The notes under the pieces: model-generated | What the model saw: only the letters and a program-made list of their open reading frames with translations | Told to the model about the DNA's origin: nothing | Database searches by the model: none | Translations under genes and position numbers: made by a program | Part shown: positions 63,927 to 64,000 of the stretch, piece by piece | How the letters are laid out: every line of letters starts with the position of its first letter | How positions within the stretch are numbered: the stretch's first letter is position 1 | Assembly (NCBI GenBank): GCA_963714325.1 | Contig: CAVQOB010000014.1 | Location: 62,001-126,000, forward strand | DNA: 64,000 nucleotides | From: CAVQOB01 sp963714325 | GTDB lineage: Bacteria > Pseudomonadota > Alphaproteobacteria > Rhizobiales > Hyphomicrobiaceae | Direction of reading: 5' to 3'

Positions 63927-64000
63927 GCACGCCTGATCCGCTGTGGGTGATTGACCGGTTTTGACGTGTGGCCGGAAGAAGAGGCTGCATTCGTTCCTGC

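Noticed and set aside
1..64000. CRISPR arrays, rRNA genes or replication origins
   Set aside because: No regularly spaced repeats, rRNA sequence or iteron/dnaA-box cluster was seen.

Overview
The window is GC-rich and reads like the accessory, catabolic part of an alphaproteobacterial chromosome. A member of the Hyphomicrobiales (Bradyrhizobium/Xanthobacteraceae type) is my best guess. The reasons are six TctC/Bug-type solute receptors, two TRAP receptor loci, IclR regulators, ISL3/IS1380/IS3/IS630/IS5 elements of the kind seen there, and a serine tRNA with encoded CCA. This is inference from gene style; no marker gene settles the taxon.

Layout. (1) 1-8.2 kb: an aromatic degradation cluster of homoprotocatechuate type: aldehyde dehydrogenase, SDR, Lrp/AsnC regulator, ThDP enzyme, FAH-family HpaG-like enzyme, a 38-codon hpaF stump, hpaE and hpaD. 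(2) 8.2-11.9 kb: a truncated relative of the 2OG-Fe(II) oxygenase gene found at 31 kb, then an esterase-like gene split by two tandem ISL3 copies. (3) 12-23.2 kb: a minus-strand catabolic operon (TIM-barrel epimerase, SDRs, hydratase, an oxidoreductase-epimerase fusion, a TRAP transporter and an IclR regulator). An IS1380 relic breaks it between dctP and dctQ. (4) 23.6-27 kb: an IS fragment, a nucleotidyltransferase-fold protein with a three-box operator, and an intact ISL3 copy. (5) 27.2-34.8 kb: a compact accessory island with an HTH antitoxin/PIN toxin pair, an archaeo-eukaryotic primase-SF2 helicase, a large 2OG-Fe(II) oxygenase protein overlapping it by ATGA, and a convergent integrase and excisionase. 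(6) 36.4-51.7 kb: an IclR-controlled CoA-dependent acid degradation operon with three Bug receptors, then a ModA-like protein, another Bug receptor and an MBL-fold hydrolase. (7) 51.7-58.8 kb: nested IS wreckage around tRNA-Ser(CGA). It includes an integrase N-terminal half fused in frame to a polymorphic-toxin C-terminus, with a likely immunity gene behind it. (8) 58.8-63.8 kb: a minus-strand operon of Ldh-type dehydrogenase, two Bug receptors, a tandem dimeric alpha/beta-barrel protein and a TRAP receptor.

Most promising for novelty: the primase-helicase plus 2OG-Fe(II) oxygenase pair with its toxin-antitoxin and integrase neighbours, the integrase-toxin chimera with immunity gene, and the nucleotidyltransferase with a triple operator.

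Caution on broken genes: about fifteen frameshifts can be placed by protein continuity. Nearly all are single-base insertions, eight of them between 38.8 and 41.4 kb. That bias suggests sequencing or consensus error, so many genes called broken here may be intact in the organism. The in-frame stop in dctP is a substitution and does not fit that explanation.
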